Position numbers and translations under genes: made by a program
Shown: positions 24,366 through 32,462 of the stretch, in pieces
How the letters are laid out: each line of letters begins with the position of its first letter
Position numbering within the stretch: position 1 is the stretch's first letter
Notes under the pieces: model-generated
Told to the model about the DNA's origin: nothing
What the model saw: only the letters and a program-made list of their open reading frames with translations
Databases searched by the model: none
NCBI GenBank assembly: GCA_963794385.1
Contig: CAWCDT010000011.1
Span: 127,599-191,598 of the forward strand
Source: Gaiellasilicea sp963794385
GTDB taxonomy: Bacteria; Actinomycetota; Thermoleophilia; Gaiellales; Gaiellaceae
Length of the DNA stretch: 64,000 nt
Reading direction: 5' to 3'

Positions 24366-25928
24366 GTGAGCACCCGCGGCGCGCAGGCGCCGCGGCCAAT
24401 CGACCTTCTCTCCTGGAGGCAGGACGGCTTGCTCACCGCGCTCGCGACGCTGATCGGACTCGCTCTTGGCGCCGGCGTCGCTGCGGCGCTGCTGATGCTT
24501 CGGAGCGGGTCGCGCGTGCACGTGGCGGAGCGGGAGGCCGAGACGATCCGCCGCGAAGCGCAGATCGAGTCGCGCGAGCTCGCAGTCAAGCTGCGCGCCG
24601 ACGTGGAGGCGGAGGTCCAGCACCGCCGCACCGACGTGGCCCGGCTCGAGGCGCAGGTCACCCAGGCCCAGCACGACCTCGAGAGCAAGAGCACGGAGAT
24701 CGAACGCCGCGAGCAGGGCCTTGCCGACCGCGAGACGCACGTCAAGCAGCTGCAGGAGGACTTGAAGGCGGCGAAGGACCAGGCAATGGCGGAGCTGGAG
24801 AAGTCGGCGGGCCTGACCGTCGCCGAGGCGAAGCACCACCTGCTCGAGCGGTCGCAAGACCTGATCCGGCACGAGCTCGCGCGCAACGTTCGGCAGCAGG
24901 AGGAGGAGGCCCGCACCGAGGCGAGGCGCCGCGCCCGCGCCCTCGTCGCCGACGCACTCCAGCGCGTCGCGGCGAGCCACACGGCCGAGACAACCGTCAC
25001 GGTCGTCGCGCTTCCTTCGGACGACATGAAGGGCCGGATCATCGGGCGTGAGGGCCGCAACATCCGCGCGCTCGAGCACCTCACCGGCGTCGACTTCATC
25101 ATCGACGACACCCCACAGGCGGTCGTCCTCTCGTCGTTCGACGGCCTGCGGCGCGAGGTGGCGCGGACGACGCTCGAGAAGCTGATCGAGGACGGGCGGA
25201 TCCACCCGGCCCGGATCGAGGAGATGTACTACCTCTCCAAGGCCGAGCTCGAGGACCACGTCCGCCAGGCCGGTGAGCAGGCCGTCTTCGAGGCGAACGC
25301 CGGCGAGTTCCACGAGGAGCTGGTCAAGATCATCGGGAAGCTCCGCTACCGGACGAGCTATGGCCAGCACGTCCTCAAGCACACGCTCGAGGTCGTCCAC
25401 CTGACGGGGATCATGGCGAGCGAGCTCGGTGCGAGCGTCAAGACGGCGAAGCGGGCAGCGCTGCTGCACGACGTCGGGAAGGCGATGACGCACGAGGTCG
25501 AGGGCTCGCACGCACTGATCTCGGCGCAGCTGGCGAAGCGGTACGGCGAGAGCCAGGGCGTCATCCACGCGATCGAGGCGCACCACTACGAGGTGCAGCC
25601 GCAAACGGTGGAGGCGGTGCTGCTGATCGCCGCCGACGCGATCTCGGCCTCGCGCCCGGGCGCGCGCGGCGAGAGTCTCGAGCACTACATCAAGCGGCTC
25701 GGCGCGCTCGAGGAGATCGCCAGCGCGAAGCCGGGGGTCGCGAAGGCCTACGCGCTCCAAGCCGGGCGCGAGATCCGCGTGATGGTCGAGCCCACCGAGG
25801 TGGACGACGACGGCGCCGTGCTCCTGTCGCACGAGATCGCGCGCGAGATCGAGGACCAGCTCGAGTACCCGGGGCAGGTGAAGGTGATCGTGATCCGCGA
25901 GAGCCGCGCGATCGAGGTGGCCAAGTAG
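24366..25928 (+). CDS. rny: Ribonuclease Y
   Basis: RNase Y is a membrane-anchored endoribonuclease that starts mRNA decay. It has an N-terminal hydrophobic helix (LLTALATLIGLALGAGVAAALLM), a long coiled coil (about residues 50-190, EAETIRREAQIESRELAVKL onward), a KH domain with GRIIGREGRNIRALE near residue 221, and an HD domain with LLHDVGKAM near residue 365 and EAHHYEVQPQTVEAV. Length 520 is standard. GTG 24366 is the start; the nearby ATG 24364 runs straight into a stop. Confidence 0.96.
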   Translation: MSTRGAQAPRPIDLLSWRQDGLLTALATLIGLALGAGVAAALLMLRSGSRVHVAEREAETIRREAQIESRELAVKLRADVEAEVQHRRTDVARLEAQVTQAQHDLESKSTEIERREQGLADRETHVKQLQEDLKAAKDQAMAELEKSAGLTVAEAKHHLLERSQDLIRHELARNVRQQEEEARTEARRRARALVADALQRVAASHTAETTVTVVALPSDDMKGRIIGREGRNIRALEHLTGVDFIIDDTPQAVVLSSFDGLRREVARTTLEKLIEDGRIHPARIEEMYYLSKAELEDHVRQAGEQAVFEANAGEFHEELVKIIGKLRYRTSYGQHVLKHTLEVVHLTGIMASELGASVKTAKRAALLHDVGKAMTHEVEGSHALISAQLAKRYGESQGVIHAIEAHHYEVQPQTVEAVLLIAADAISASRPGARGESLEHYIKRLGALEEIASAKPGVAKAYALQAGREIRVMVEPTEVDDDGAVLLSHEIAREIEDQLEYPGQVKVIVIRESRAIEVAK

Positions 25929-25930
25929 GC

Positions 25931-26443
25931 GTCGAGATCCGCCGTCTCGAAGGCGAGGCGCTGACGGCAGAGCTCGACTCGCTCGCGCGCGTCCTCCACG
26001 ACTGCGTCGAAGGCGGCGCGTCGATCGGCTTCATGTGGCCGTTCGCTCGGGACGATGCCCGCGCCTTCTTCGAAGGGGTCGCCGCCGAGGTCGAGCAACG
26101 CCGCCGCCTGGTCGTCGCCGCCTTCGACGACGGCGAGCTGGTCGGCACCGTCCAGGTGCTCCTGGCGCTGCCGCCGAATCAGCCGCACCGTGGCGAGATC
26201 ACGAAGCTGCTCGTGCACCGCTCGGCGCGGAAGCGCGGCGTCGCGCGGCTGCTGATGGAGCAGGCCGAGGCAGAGGCGCGGGCCGAGGGGAAGACGCTGC
26301 TCGTCCTCGACGCGGTCACCGGCGACGATGCGGAGCGCCTCTACGAGCGCCTCGGGTGGACGAAGGTCGGCGTCATCCCCGGCTACGCGCTCTACCCGGA
26401 CGGGCGGGTCTGCGACACGACCTACTTCTGGAAAGGGCTTTGA
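25931..26443 (+). CDS. GNAT family N-acetyltransferase (no canonical start at expected N-terminus)
   Basis: The frame encodes an acetyl-CoA-dependent N-acetyltransferase with the GNAT core ITKLLVHRSARKRGVARLL (acetyl-CoA loop) and LYERLGWTKVGVIPGYALYP. The expected first strand and helix (VEIRRLEGEALTAELDSLA) are encoded from about 25931, three bases after the rny stop, but the only canonical in-frame start is ATG 26033, inside the conserved GASIGFMWPF segment. A GTC or GTA start near 25925-25931, or a sequence error, would explain this. The substrate is unknown. The stop overlaps an alternative miaB TTG start. Confidence 0.8.
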   Translation, partial: VEIRRLEGEALTAELDSLARVLHDCVEGGASIGFMWPFARDDARAFFEGVAAEVEQRRRLVVAAFDDGELVGTVQVLLALPPNQPHRGEITKLLVHRSARKRGVARLLMEQAEAEARAEGKTLLVLDAVTGDDAERLYERLGWTKVGVIPGYALYPDGRVCDTTYFWKGL

Positions 26444-26466
26444 GGAAAGCGACCGTCGGACGCGGC

Positions 26467-26472
26467 TACGCT
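26467..26472 (+). promoter_or_regulatory. Putative -10 element of a leaderless miaB transcript
   Basis: TACGCT lies 6 nt before GTG 26479. This spacing favours GTG 26479 over TTG 26440 as the miaB start. Confidence 0.55.
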
Positions 26473-26478
26473 ACGGCC

Positions 26479-27798
26479 GTGCGGAGATACCACGTCACCA
26501 CGTTCGGCTGCCAGATGAACGCCCACGACTCGGAGCGGATCAAGGGCATGCTCGAGTCGCTCGGGCTCGGCGAGGCGCCTTCGCAGGAGGACGCCGACGT
26601 GCTCGTCTTCAACACCTGCACGATCCGCGAGAAGCCCGATACGAAGCTTGCCGCCTACCTCGGTGACGCCGGCGCGCGCAAGCGGCAGAACCCCGAGCTC
26701 GTCGTCGCCGTCGGCGGCTGTTACGCGGAGGCGCAGCGCGAGCGCATCTTCGAGCTCTACCCCCAGGTCGACGTTGCGTTCGGGCCGGGCTCGATCCCGC
26801 ATCTCGGCGACTGGATCGGGACCGGTGGAGAGGCGCCGCGCGGCCGCTTCGGCGCGCACGAGCACTTCGCCGGGAACCTGCCGATGCACCGCGAGCGCGC
26901 CTTCAGCGCGTGGGTGCAGGTCTCGATGGGATGCAACTCGAAGTGCTCGTACTGCATCGTCCCCGCCGTGCGCGGCCGCGAGCAGAGCCGCCGGCCCGGC
27001 GAGATCGTCGCCGAGGTGACGCAGCTCGCGGCGGACGGCGTCAAGGAGATCACGCTGCTGGGCCAGAACGTCAACTCCTGGGGCCGCGACCTGCGACCCG
27101 AGCTCGACACCGAGTTCGGCGAGCTGCTGCGCGCCTGCGACGCGGTCGAGGGGATCGCGCGCATCCGCTTCACGAGCCCGCACCCGAAGGACTTCCGGGA
27201 CCCGGTGATCGCGGCGGTCGCCGAGTGCGACGCCGTCTGCGAGCAGATCCATCTGCCGCTGCAGTCGGGCTCCAGCCGGATCCTGAAGGCGATGCGGCGG
27301 ACGTACGACCAACCCCGCTATCTCGCACTGGTCGAGAAGCTGCGGGCGGCCATCCCCGGGCTCGCCCTCGGCACGGACGTCATCGTCGGCTTTCCCGGTG
27401 AGACGGAGGAGGACTTCGAACAGACGCTCGACGTGGTCGAGCGCGTCCGCTACGACAGCGCCTTCACCTTCATCTACTCGCCGCGCCACGGCACCGAGGC
27501 GGCCGCGCTGCCCGACCAGGTGCCGCAAGAGGTCAAGCACGAGCGGCTCGAGCGCCTCGTCGGCGTCGTGCAGCGGATCGCCGCGGAGAAGAACGCCCAG
27601 CGTGTCGGCTCGGTGGAGGAGGTGCTCGTCGAGGGAAGGAGCCGGACGGACGAGAGGCTGCTCCGGGGACGCACTCGTCGCAACGTCACCGTCAACTTCG
27701 CCGGTGACGCGGCTCCCGGCGAGCTGGTCGACGTCGTGATCGAGGGCTCGACGTCGACGACGCTGCGCGGCGCCCAGCGGACGGCGGTGGCTGCATGA
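26479..27798 (+). CDS. miaB: tRNA-2-methylthio-N6-dimethylallyladenosine synthase
   Basis: MiaB is a radical-SAM methylthiotransferase that modifies A37 of tRNAs already treated by MiaA. The auxiliary cluster cysteines are C11 (FGCQMN), C47 (NTCTIRE) and C81 (GGCYAE). The radical-SAM triad is C152, C156 and C159 (GCNSKCSYCIVP). A C-terminal TRAM domain (VGSVEEVLVEG... NVTVNFAG) completes the 439-residue protein. GTG 26479 directly precedes the first strand; TTG 26440 would add 13 residues. miaA lies two genes downstream. Confidence 0.95.
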   Translation: MRRYHVTTFGCQMNAHDSERIKGMLESLGLGEAPSQEDADVLVFNTCTIREKPDTKLAAYLGDAGARKRQNPELVVAVGGCYAEAQRERIFELYPQVDVAFGPGSIPHLGDWIGTGGEAPRGRFGAHEHFAGNLPMHRERAFSAWVQVSMGCNSKCSYCIVPAVRGREQSRRPGEIVAEVTQLAADGVKEITLLGQNVNSWGRDLRPELDTEFGELLRACDAVEGIARIRFTSPHPKDFRDPVIAAVAECDAVCEQIHLPLQSGSSRILKAMRRTYDQPRYLALVEKLRAAIPGLALGTDVIVGFPGETEEDFEQTLDVVERVRYDSAFTFIYSPRHGTEAAALPDQVPQEVKHERLERLVGVVQRIAAEKNAQRVGSVEEVLVEGRSRTDERLLRGRTRRNVTVNFAGDAAPGELVDVVIEGSTSTTLRGAQRTAVAA

Positions 27799-28835
27799 GA
27801 GTCCTCCTGACCGGAAGCTCCGGCCAGATCGGGACCAATCTCGCCCTCCGCCTGCGGCAGGACGGGCACGAGGTCTTCGGGGTCGACAAGCGGCAGAACG
27901 CGTGGACGGACGAGTTCCGCTATCTGCTCCAGGACCTGGCCGGCCACTACGCGCCGTTCCCGGGCGGGATCAACGGCGTCGAGTACCCCGAGGTCGATCT
28001 CGTCGTGCACTTTGCGGCGCACGCGAAGGTGCACCAGCTCGTCCGGCAGCCGCACCGCGCGCTCGAGAACGCCGTCATGACGTTCAACGTGCTCGAGTAC
28101 GCGCGCCAGCAGCGTCTCCCGATCGTCTTCTCCTCGAGCCGCGAGGTCTACGGCGACGTCCACCGCTTCGAGGAGTACGGCGAGGGCGTGGCGGACTTCG
28201 CCTTCACGGAGAGCACGTACTCCGCCTCGAAGATCGCGGGCGAGGCGTTCATCTACTCGTACGCGCGCTGCTACGGGCTGCCCTATCTCGTCTTCCGCTT
28301 CTCGAACGTCTACGGCCGCTTCGACAACGACCTGCACAGGATGGTGCGGGTGATCCCGCTCTTCATCCACTCGATGCTGCGCGGCGAGCCGATCACCGTC
28401 TACGGCGGCCGCGACAAGACGCTCGACTTCACGTACGTCGACGACTGCGTCGACGGGATCACGCGCGGGATCGAGGCCCTGGCGGAGGGCCGTGTGGTCA
28501 ACCAGACGATCAACCTCGCCTACGGCAAGGGAAACACACTCGTCCACTGCGCCGAGCGGATCGCGTCCGAGCTCGGCACCGAGCCGCAGATGACGATCGC
28601 GCCGTCGTTGCTCGGCGAGGTGACCCACTACGTCGCCGATCTGACGAAGGCGCGCGAGCTGCTCGGGTACGAGCCGAAGGTGCCGCTCGACGAAGGGATC
28701 GCGCGCGCGGTCGCCTGGTTCCGCGAGCACCGGGCCGCGCACCCCGCGGAGGACGTGCCGGTGACGGCCGATCACGAGGCCGCGACCGCGGAAGATGCCG
28801 CCGAGCACGGCTGGAAGCCGGTCCCGACTCCCTAG
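27795..28835 (+). CDS. NAD-dependent epimerase/dehydratase (extended SDR)
   Basis: The 346-residue protein has the N-terminal NAD motif TGSSGQIG, the HFAAHAKVHQLV segment, a catalytic Ser (VFSSSREVYG) and YSASK as the catalytic Tyr-Lys pair, followed by RFSNVYGR and DFTYVDDCVDG. This is the layout of nucleotide-sugar 4-epimerases and 4,6-dehydratases. The exact sugar nucleotide cannot be read from the sequence. ATG 27795 overlaps the miaB stop (ATGA); the end overlaps miaA by 41 bases. The last ~35 residues are acidic and probably disordered. Confidence 0.88.
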   Translation: MRVLLTGSSGQIGTNLALRLRQDGHEVFGVDKRQNAWTDEFRYLLQDLAGHYAPFPGGINGVEYPEVDLVVHFAAHAKVHQLVRQPHRALENAVMTFNVLEYARQQRLPIVFSSSREVYGDVHRFEEYGEGVADFAFTESTYSASKIAGEAFIYSYARCYGLPYLVFRFSNVYGRFDNDLHRMVRVIPLFIHSMLRGEPITVYGGRDKTLDFTYVDDCVDGITRGIEALAEGRVVNQTINLAYGKGNTLVHCAERIASELGTEPQMTIAPSLLGEVTHYVADLTKARELLGYEPKVPLDEGIARAVAWFREHRAAHPAEDVPVTADHEAATAEDAAEHGWKPVPTP

Positions 28836-29688
28836 CGTTCTCGGGATCTTCGGCCCGACCGGCTCGGGCAAGTCGGCGGTCGCCGTCGAGATCGCGCGGC
28901 GGATTCCCGCAGAGCTCGTGTCCGCCGACTCGATGCAGGTCTACCGGGGCCTGCCAGTGCTCACGAATCAGGACGCGGGGGCGCGGCTCGTCGCGATCTG
29001 GCCGCTCGACCGGCAGGGAACCGTCGGCGAGTACCAGTCACTCGCTCACGAGGCGATCGACGAGATCGTTGCCGCAGGCCGGACGGCCGTCGTCGTCGGC
29101 GGCTCGGGCCTCTGGTTCCAGGCCGCGCTGACGGACGTCGCCCTGCCGCCCGACGTTCCGCCGTCCGCGCGGGCGCGCTGGGAGCGGCTGTACGACCGGC
29201 GTGGTGCCGAGACCGCCCACGGTCTGTTGCGAACCCGCGATCCCCGGGCGGCAGCGCGGGTCCATCCGAACGACCGGAAGCGCGTCGTGCGAGCGCTCGA
29301 GCTCTGGCAGGGGGGTGCGAGCCTCGTCCCCGAGCAGCCGCGCCTGTGGACGGCCGAGACGCGCCTGCCGACGCTCGTCGTCGGCCTCGACGTGGCGCGC
29401 GAGGAGCTGGCACGCCGGATCCGTGCTCGGGCCGAGGCGATGTTCGAGCAGCGGGTGGTGGAGGAGGTCCAGGCGGCCGGAGAGGTCGTCCCCCAGGTGC
29501 TCGGTCTCGAGGCCGTGCGCACGCTGCCGCGGGAGCAGGCGCTCGAGGAGCTCGTGCAGGCGACCGAGCGCTTCGCCGCCTACCAGCGAAAGTGGATGCG
29601 GAGGATCCCCGGCATCGTCATGATCGATGCGAACCGTGCAGTGGGAGAGGTGGCGGATGCGATTCTCGAAGTGGCACGCGCTGGGTAA
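28795..29688 (+). CDS. miaA: tRNA dimethylallyltransferase
   Basis: MiaA transfers a dimethylallyl group to A37 of tRNAs, the step before MiaB. Walker A GPTGSGKS is at residues 20-27, then VSADSMQVYRGL, VVVGGSGLWFQA and VHPNDRKRVVRALEL, all family hallmarks. Length 297 is normal. ATG 28795 was used, overlapping the epimerase gene. The 3' end overlaps the first codons of dapF by 32 bases. Confidence 0.95.
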   Translation: MPPSTAGSRSRLPSVLGIFGPTGSGKSAVAVEIARRIPAELVSADSMQVYRGLPVLTNQDAGARLVAIWPLDRQGTVGEYQSLAHEAIDEIVAAGRTAVVVGGSGLWFQAALTDVALPPDVPPSARARWERLYDRRGAETAHGLLRTRDPRAAARVHPNDRKRVVRALELWQGGASLVPEQPRLWTAETRLPTLVVGLDVAREELARRIRARAEAMFEQRVVEEVQAAGEVVPQVLGLEAVRTLPREQALEELVQATERFAAYQRKWMRRIPGIVMIDANRAVGEVADAILEVARAG

Positions 29689-30432
29689 CAGCTACCTCGT
29701 GATCGAGCAGCGAGACGGTGGGGCGACGCGCTCGACCCGGTGCTCGCGGAGCGGCTGTGCGACGTCCGCTACGGCGTCGGCTCGGACGGCGTCGTCGAGG
29801 TGTTGTCGGCGGACGGGGCGCGGGCGGAGATCGCGATCTGGAACCCGGACGGCTCGGCCGCCGAGTTCTCCGGCAACGGCAGCCGCATCGCAGCGGGCTG
29901 GCTCGTGCGCCGCTCGGGCTCGAGCACGGTGACGATCGCCGTCGGGGGACGGGAGCACCCGGCGGCGTTGCGGGAGGACGGCACGATCGGGATCGTCGTC
30001 GGTGACGTCGAGGTCGGGGAGATCGAGACGGTCGAGCTCGACGGCGAGCGGATCGAGCTGACCGCAGTGTCGGTCGGCAACCCGCACGCGGTCGTGCGGG
30101 CGGAGCCGGACCGGGAGGAGCTGCTCCGCCTCGGCCCGCAGCTGGAGGTGAACGGACGTTTTCCCGACCGGACGAACGTCCAGCTCGTGCGCGTCGACGG
30201 ACCGAATGAGGTCACCGTCGCCGTGTGGGAGCGCGGAGCGGGGGAGACGAGCGCCTCGGGCTCGAGCGCCGTCGCCGTCGCGTGCGCCGCGATCGTGAAC
30301 GGCTGGTGCGAGAGCCCGGTCACCGTGCGTATGCCGGGCGGCGAGCTCCGGGTCGAGCTCGACGAGGAAGCGCGGACGACGCTCGTCGGCCCGGTCGAGG
30401 AGATCTGCGAGGGCGAGCTCCGGTCCGTCTAG
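29657..30432 (+). CDS. dapF: Diaminopimelate epimerase-like protein, frameshifted; both catalytic Cys are Ser
   Basis: DapF converts LL- to meso-diaminopimelate. The N-terminus MRFSKWHALGNSYLVIEQRD is in one frame; the rest (LAERLCDVRYGVGSDGV onward) is in the next. A missing base in the GGGG at 29720-29723 (reading GGGD-ALDPVLAERL) would restore it. The fold landmarks are present: VGSDG, NPDGSAAE, VGNPHAVV, ERGAGET. However, the two catalytic cysteines are replaced: FSGNGSR instead of MCGNGIR and SASGSSA instead of LACGTGA. Known DapF enzymes need both Cys, so activity is doubtful or differs. Genes for all other late DAP steps are in the window. Confidence 0.82.
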
Positions 30433-30526
30433 GCGTCCTGGCGCGCCGCTCGCGGTGCGTAGGCCGGTGGAGACAGTACGGAGGTACGGGCCGCCGCGAG
30501 TAGCGCACACGACCCCCTGCGCCGGA

Positions 30527-30543
30527 GGCCGGCTCCGCCGGCC
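30527..30543. terminator. Hairpin between convergent dapF and dapD
   Basis: GGCCGGC, a TCC loop and GCCGGCC form a 7-bp perfect stem in the 135-base gap between convergent genes; a second copy of GCCGGCC follows at 30554-30560. No T-run is present. A role as bidirectional terminator is plausible but unproven. Confidence 0.45.
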
Positions 30544-30567
30544 GGGAGGCGCAGCCGGCCAGGGCGC

Positions 30568-31314
30568 CTAGACGGCGAGCTCGAACTCGCGGAGGGTCTC
30601 GTTCAAGCTGAGCCGCTCGTCGTGCGACTCCTTCCGCCAGCCGATGATGAGCGCGCAGTCGACCTGGTACGTGCCGGCGGGGAACTCCTTGGCGCGCGTG
30701 CCCGGAACGACAACTGCACGCGAGGGAACGCAGCCGCGGTGCTCGACCGGTGCGTCGCCGGTGACGTCGATGATCGGGACGCTCGCGGTCAGCGAGACGT
30801 TCGCGGCCAGGATGGCGCCGGCGCGGACGCGAACTCCCTCGGTGACGATGCAGCGCGAGCCGAGAAAGGCGCCGTCTTCGACGATCACCGGCGTTGCGTT
30901 GGGCGGCTCGAGCACGCCGCCGATCCCGACGCCGCCGGCGAGGTGCACGTCGGCGCCAATCTGGGCGCACGATCCGACCGTCGCCCACGTGTCGACCATG
31001 GAACGGGGCCCGACCCACGCGCCGATGTTCACGTAGCCGGGCATGAGGACGACGCCCTCGGAGAGGAACGAGCCGTAACGGGCGACGCCCGGCGGGACGA
31101 TTCGCACGCCGGGGGCACTCCGCTTCAGCGGGATCTTGTCCTGGAAGGAAAAGGGGCCCACGTCGATCGGCTCCACCTTGCGCAGCCGGAAGTATTCGAG
31201 GATCGCCTCCTTCGCCTCGACGTCGACGACCCACTCGTCGTCGACCTTGGCCGCGACACGCCGCTCGCCGCGGTCGAGCGCGGCCACGATCTCCTGGGCG
31301 TGCTCGGGCGTCAC
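30568..31314 (-). CDS. dapD: Tetrahydrodipicolinate N-succinyltransferase
   Basis: DapD attaches succinate from succinyl-CoA to tetrahydrodipicolinate. The 248-residue protein has the left-handed beta-helix of hexapeptide repeats and the signature MVDTWATVGSCAQIG, GGVLEPPNATPV and EDGAFLGSRCIVTEG. These match the E. coli-type DapD rather than the divergent mycobacterial form. GTG 31314 was chosen because it overlaps the dapC stop (GTGA). It is the last gene of a dapE-dapC-dapD operon. Confidence 0.94.
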   Translation of the reverse strand: MTPEHAQEIVAALDRGERRVAAKVDDEWVVDVEAKEAILEYFRLRKVEPIDVGPFSFQDKIPLKRSAPGVRIVPPGVARYGSFLSEGVVLMPGYVNIGAWVGPRSMVDTWATVGSCAQIGADVHLAGGVGIGGVLEPPNATPVIVEDGAFLGSRCIVTEGVRVRAGAILAANVSLTASVPIIDVTGDAPVEHRGCVPSRAVVVPGTRAKEFPAGTYQVDCALIIGWRKESHDERLSLNETLREFELAV

Positions 31315-32459
31315 AGTGCCTCGTCGAGGATCGCGACGGCCTCGGCGCACTCCTCCTCCGATGGCACGAGCGCGACTCGGACGTAACCCTCGCCCGCCGC
31401 GCCGAGGTACGAGCCCGGCGCGACGAGCACGCCGTGCCCGAGCAGGCGCTCGGAGAAGCTCTCCGACGTCTCGCCGTCCGGCGCGGCGAGCCAGAGGTAC
31501 ATGGTTGCCTGGCTGCCCGCGACGCGAATGCCTTTGCGCTGGAAGAGCTCGAGCAGGAGCGTCCGCTTGCGCGCATAGCGCTCACGCGTTCGAGCGACGT
31601 GCTCCTCGTCGCCCCAGGCGACGACCGAGGCGCGTTGGACGAACTCCTGCGGCGCCGTGCCGACCGTCGGTCGGAACGCCTTCAGCGCCCCGATCAGCGC
31701 CGGGTCTCCGGCCGCGAAGCCGCTCCGGTAGCCGGTCATGGAGCTCCGCTTCGAGAGAGTGTTGAAGACCACGACGTTCGTCCGGTCCTCGAGCTGGAGT
31801 GCCGACGCGGGCGGCTCGCCGAAGTAGAGCTCGGTGTACGCCTCATCGGAGGCGACGACGAAGCCGTGCTCGCGCGCGAGCACCGCGAGCCGCTCGTAGA
31901 AGGCGAGCGGTGCGGTCGCGCAGGTGGGGTTGTTCGGGTAGTTGACCCAGAAGACGGCGAGCCGGCTCCACGTCTCCTCGTCGACGGCATCGAGGTCGGG
32001 CAGGAAGCCGTTGTCCTCGCGCAGCGGCAGGGCGAGCGGGCGAGCGTGGGCGAAGAGCGCGCCCCGTTCGTAGACCGGATAACCCGGATCGGTGAACGCA
32101 ACCGTGTCGCGCGCGCCGTCGGTGTCTGCGACCGCAAGCGCGAAGCTGAAGATCGCCTCCTTGCTCCCGAGCGTCGGGATCACCTGCGTGTCGGGGTCGA
32201 GCGCCGCTCCGAAGCGGCGATTCGCCCAGCCCGCGACGGCCTTGCGGAGCTCGGGCAGACCGACTGCGGTCGGGTAGCCCATCCGCTCGCGCAGCCCGGC
32301 GACGAGCGCGTCGCGGATGAACGGCTCGGTCGGCTCGCGGGGATCGCCCATGCCGAAGTCGATCACCCGGGTCCCGTTCGCCTCCGTTCGCCGTGCGGCC
32401 TCGTTCAGGCGCACGAACGGGTAGGTCGTCTGGCGCTCGAGGATCGGGGAGAGAGGCAT
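31311..32459 (-). CDS. dapC: Succinyldiaminopimelate transaminase (class I/II aminotransferase)
   Basis: The 382-residue PLP enzyme has a fold-type I aminotransferase layout: YPTAVGLPELRKAVAGW, FWVNYPNNPT (substrate and PLP contacts), ASDEAYTELYF, and the PLP lysine in NTLSKRSSMTGYRSG. A C-terminal Arg region (GYVRVALVPSEEEC) should bind the substrate carboxylate. Its place between dapD and dapE supports assignment as succinyl-DAP aminotransferase. The ATG at 32459 is 3 bases from the dapE stop. Confidence 0.93.
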   Translation of the reverse strand: MPLSPILERQTTYPFVRLNEAARRTEANGTRVIDFGMGDPREPTEPFIRDALVAGLRERMGYPTAVGLPELRKAVAGWANRRFGAALDPDTQVIPTLGSKEAIFSFALAVADTDGARDTVAFTDPGYPVYERGALFAHARPLALPLREDNGFLPDLDAVDEETWSRLAVFWVNYPNNPTCATAPLAFYERLAVLAREHGFVVASDEAYTELYFGEPPASALQLEDRTNVVVFNTLSKRSSMTGYRSGFAAGDPALIGALKAFRPTVGTAPQEFVQRASVVAWGDEEHVARTRERYARKRTLLLELFQRKGIRVAGSQATMYLWLAAPDGETSESFSERLLGHGVLVAPGSYLGAAGEGYVRVALVPSEEECAEAVAILDEAL

Positions 32460-32462
32460 GCG

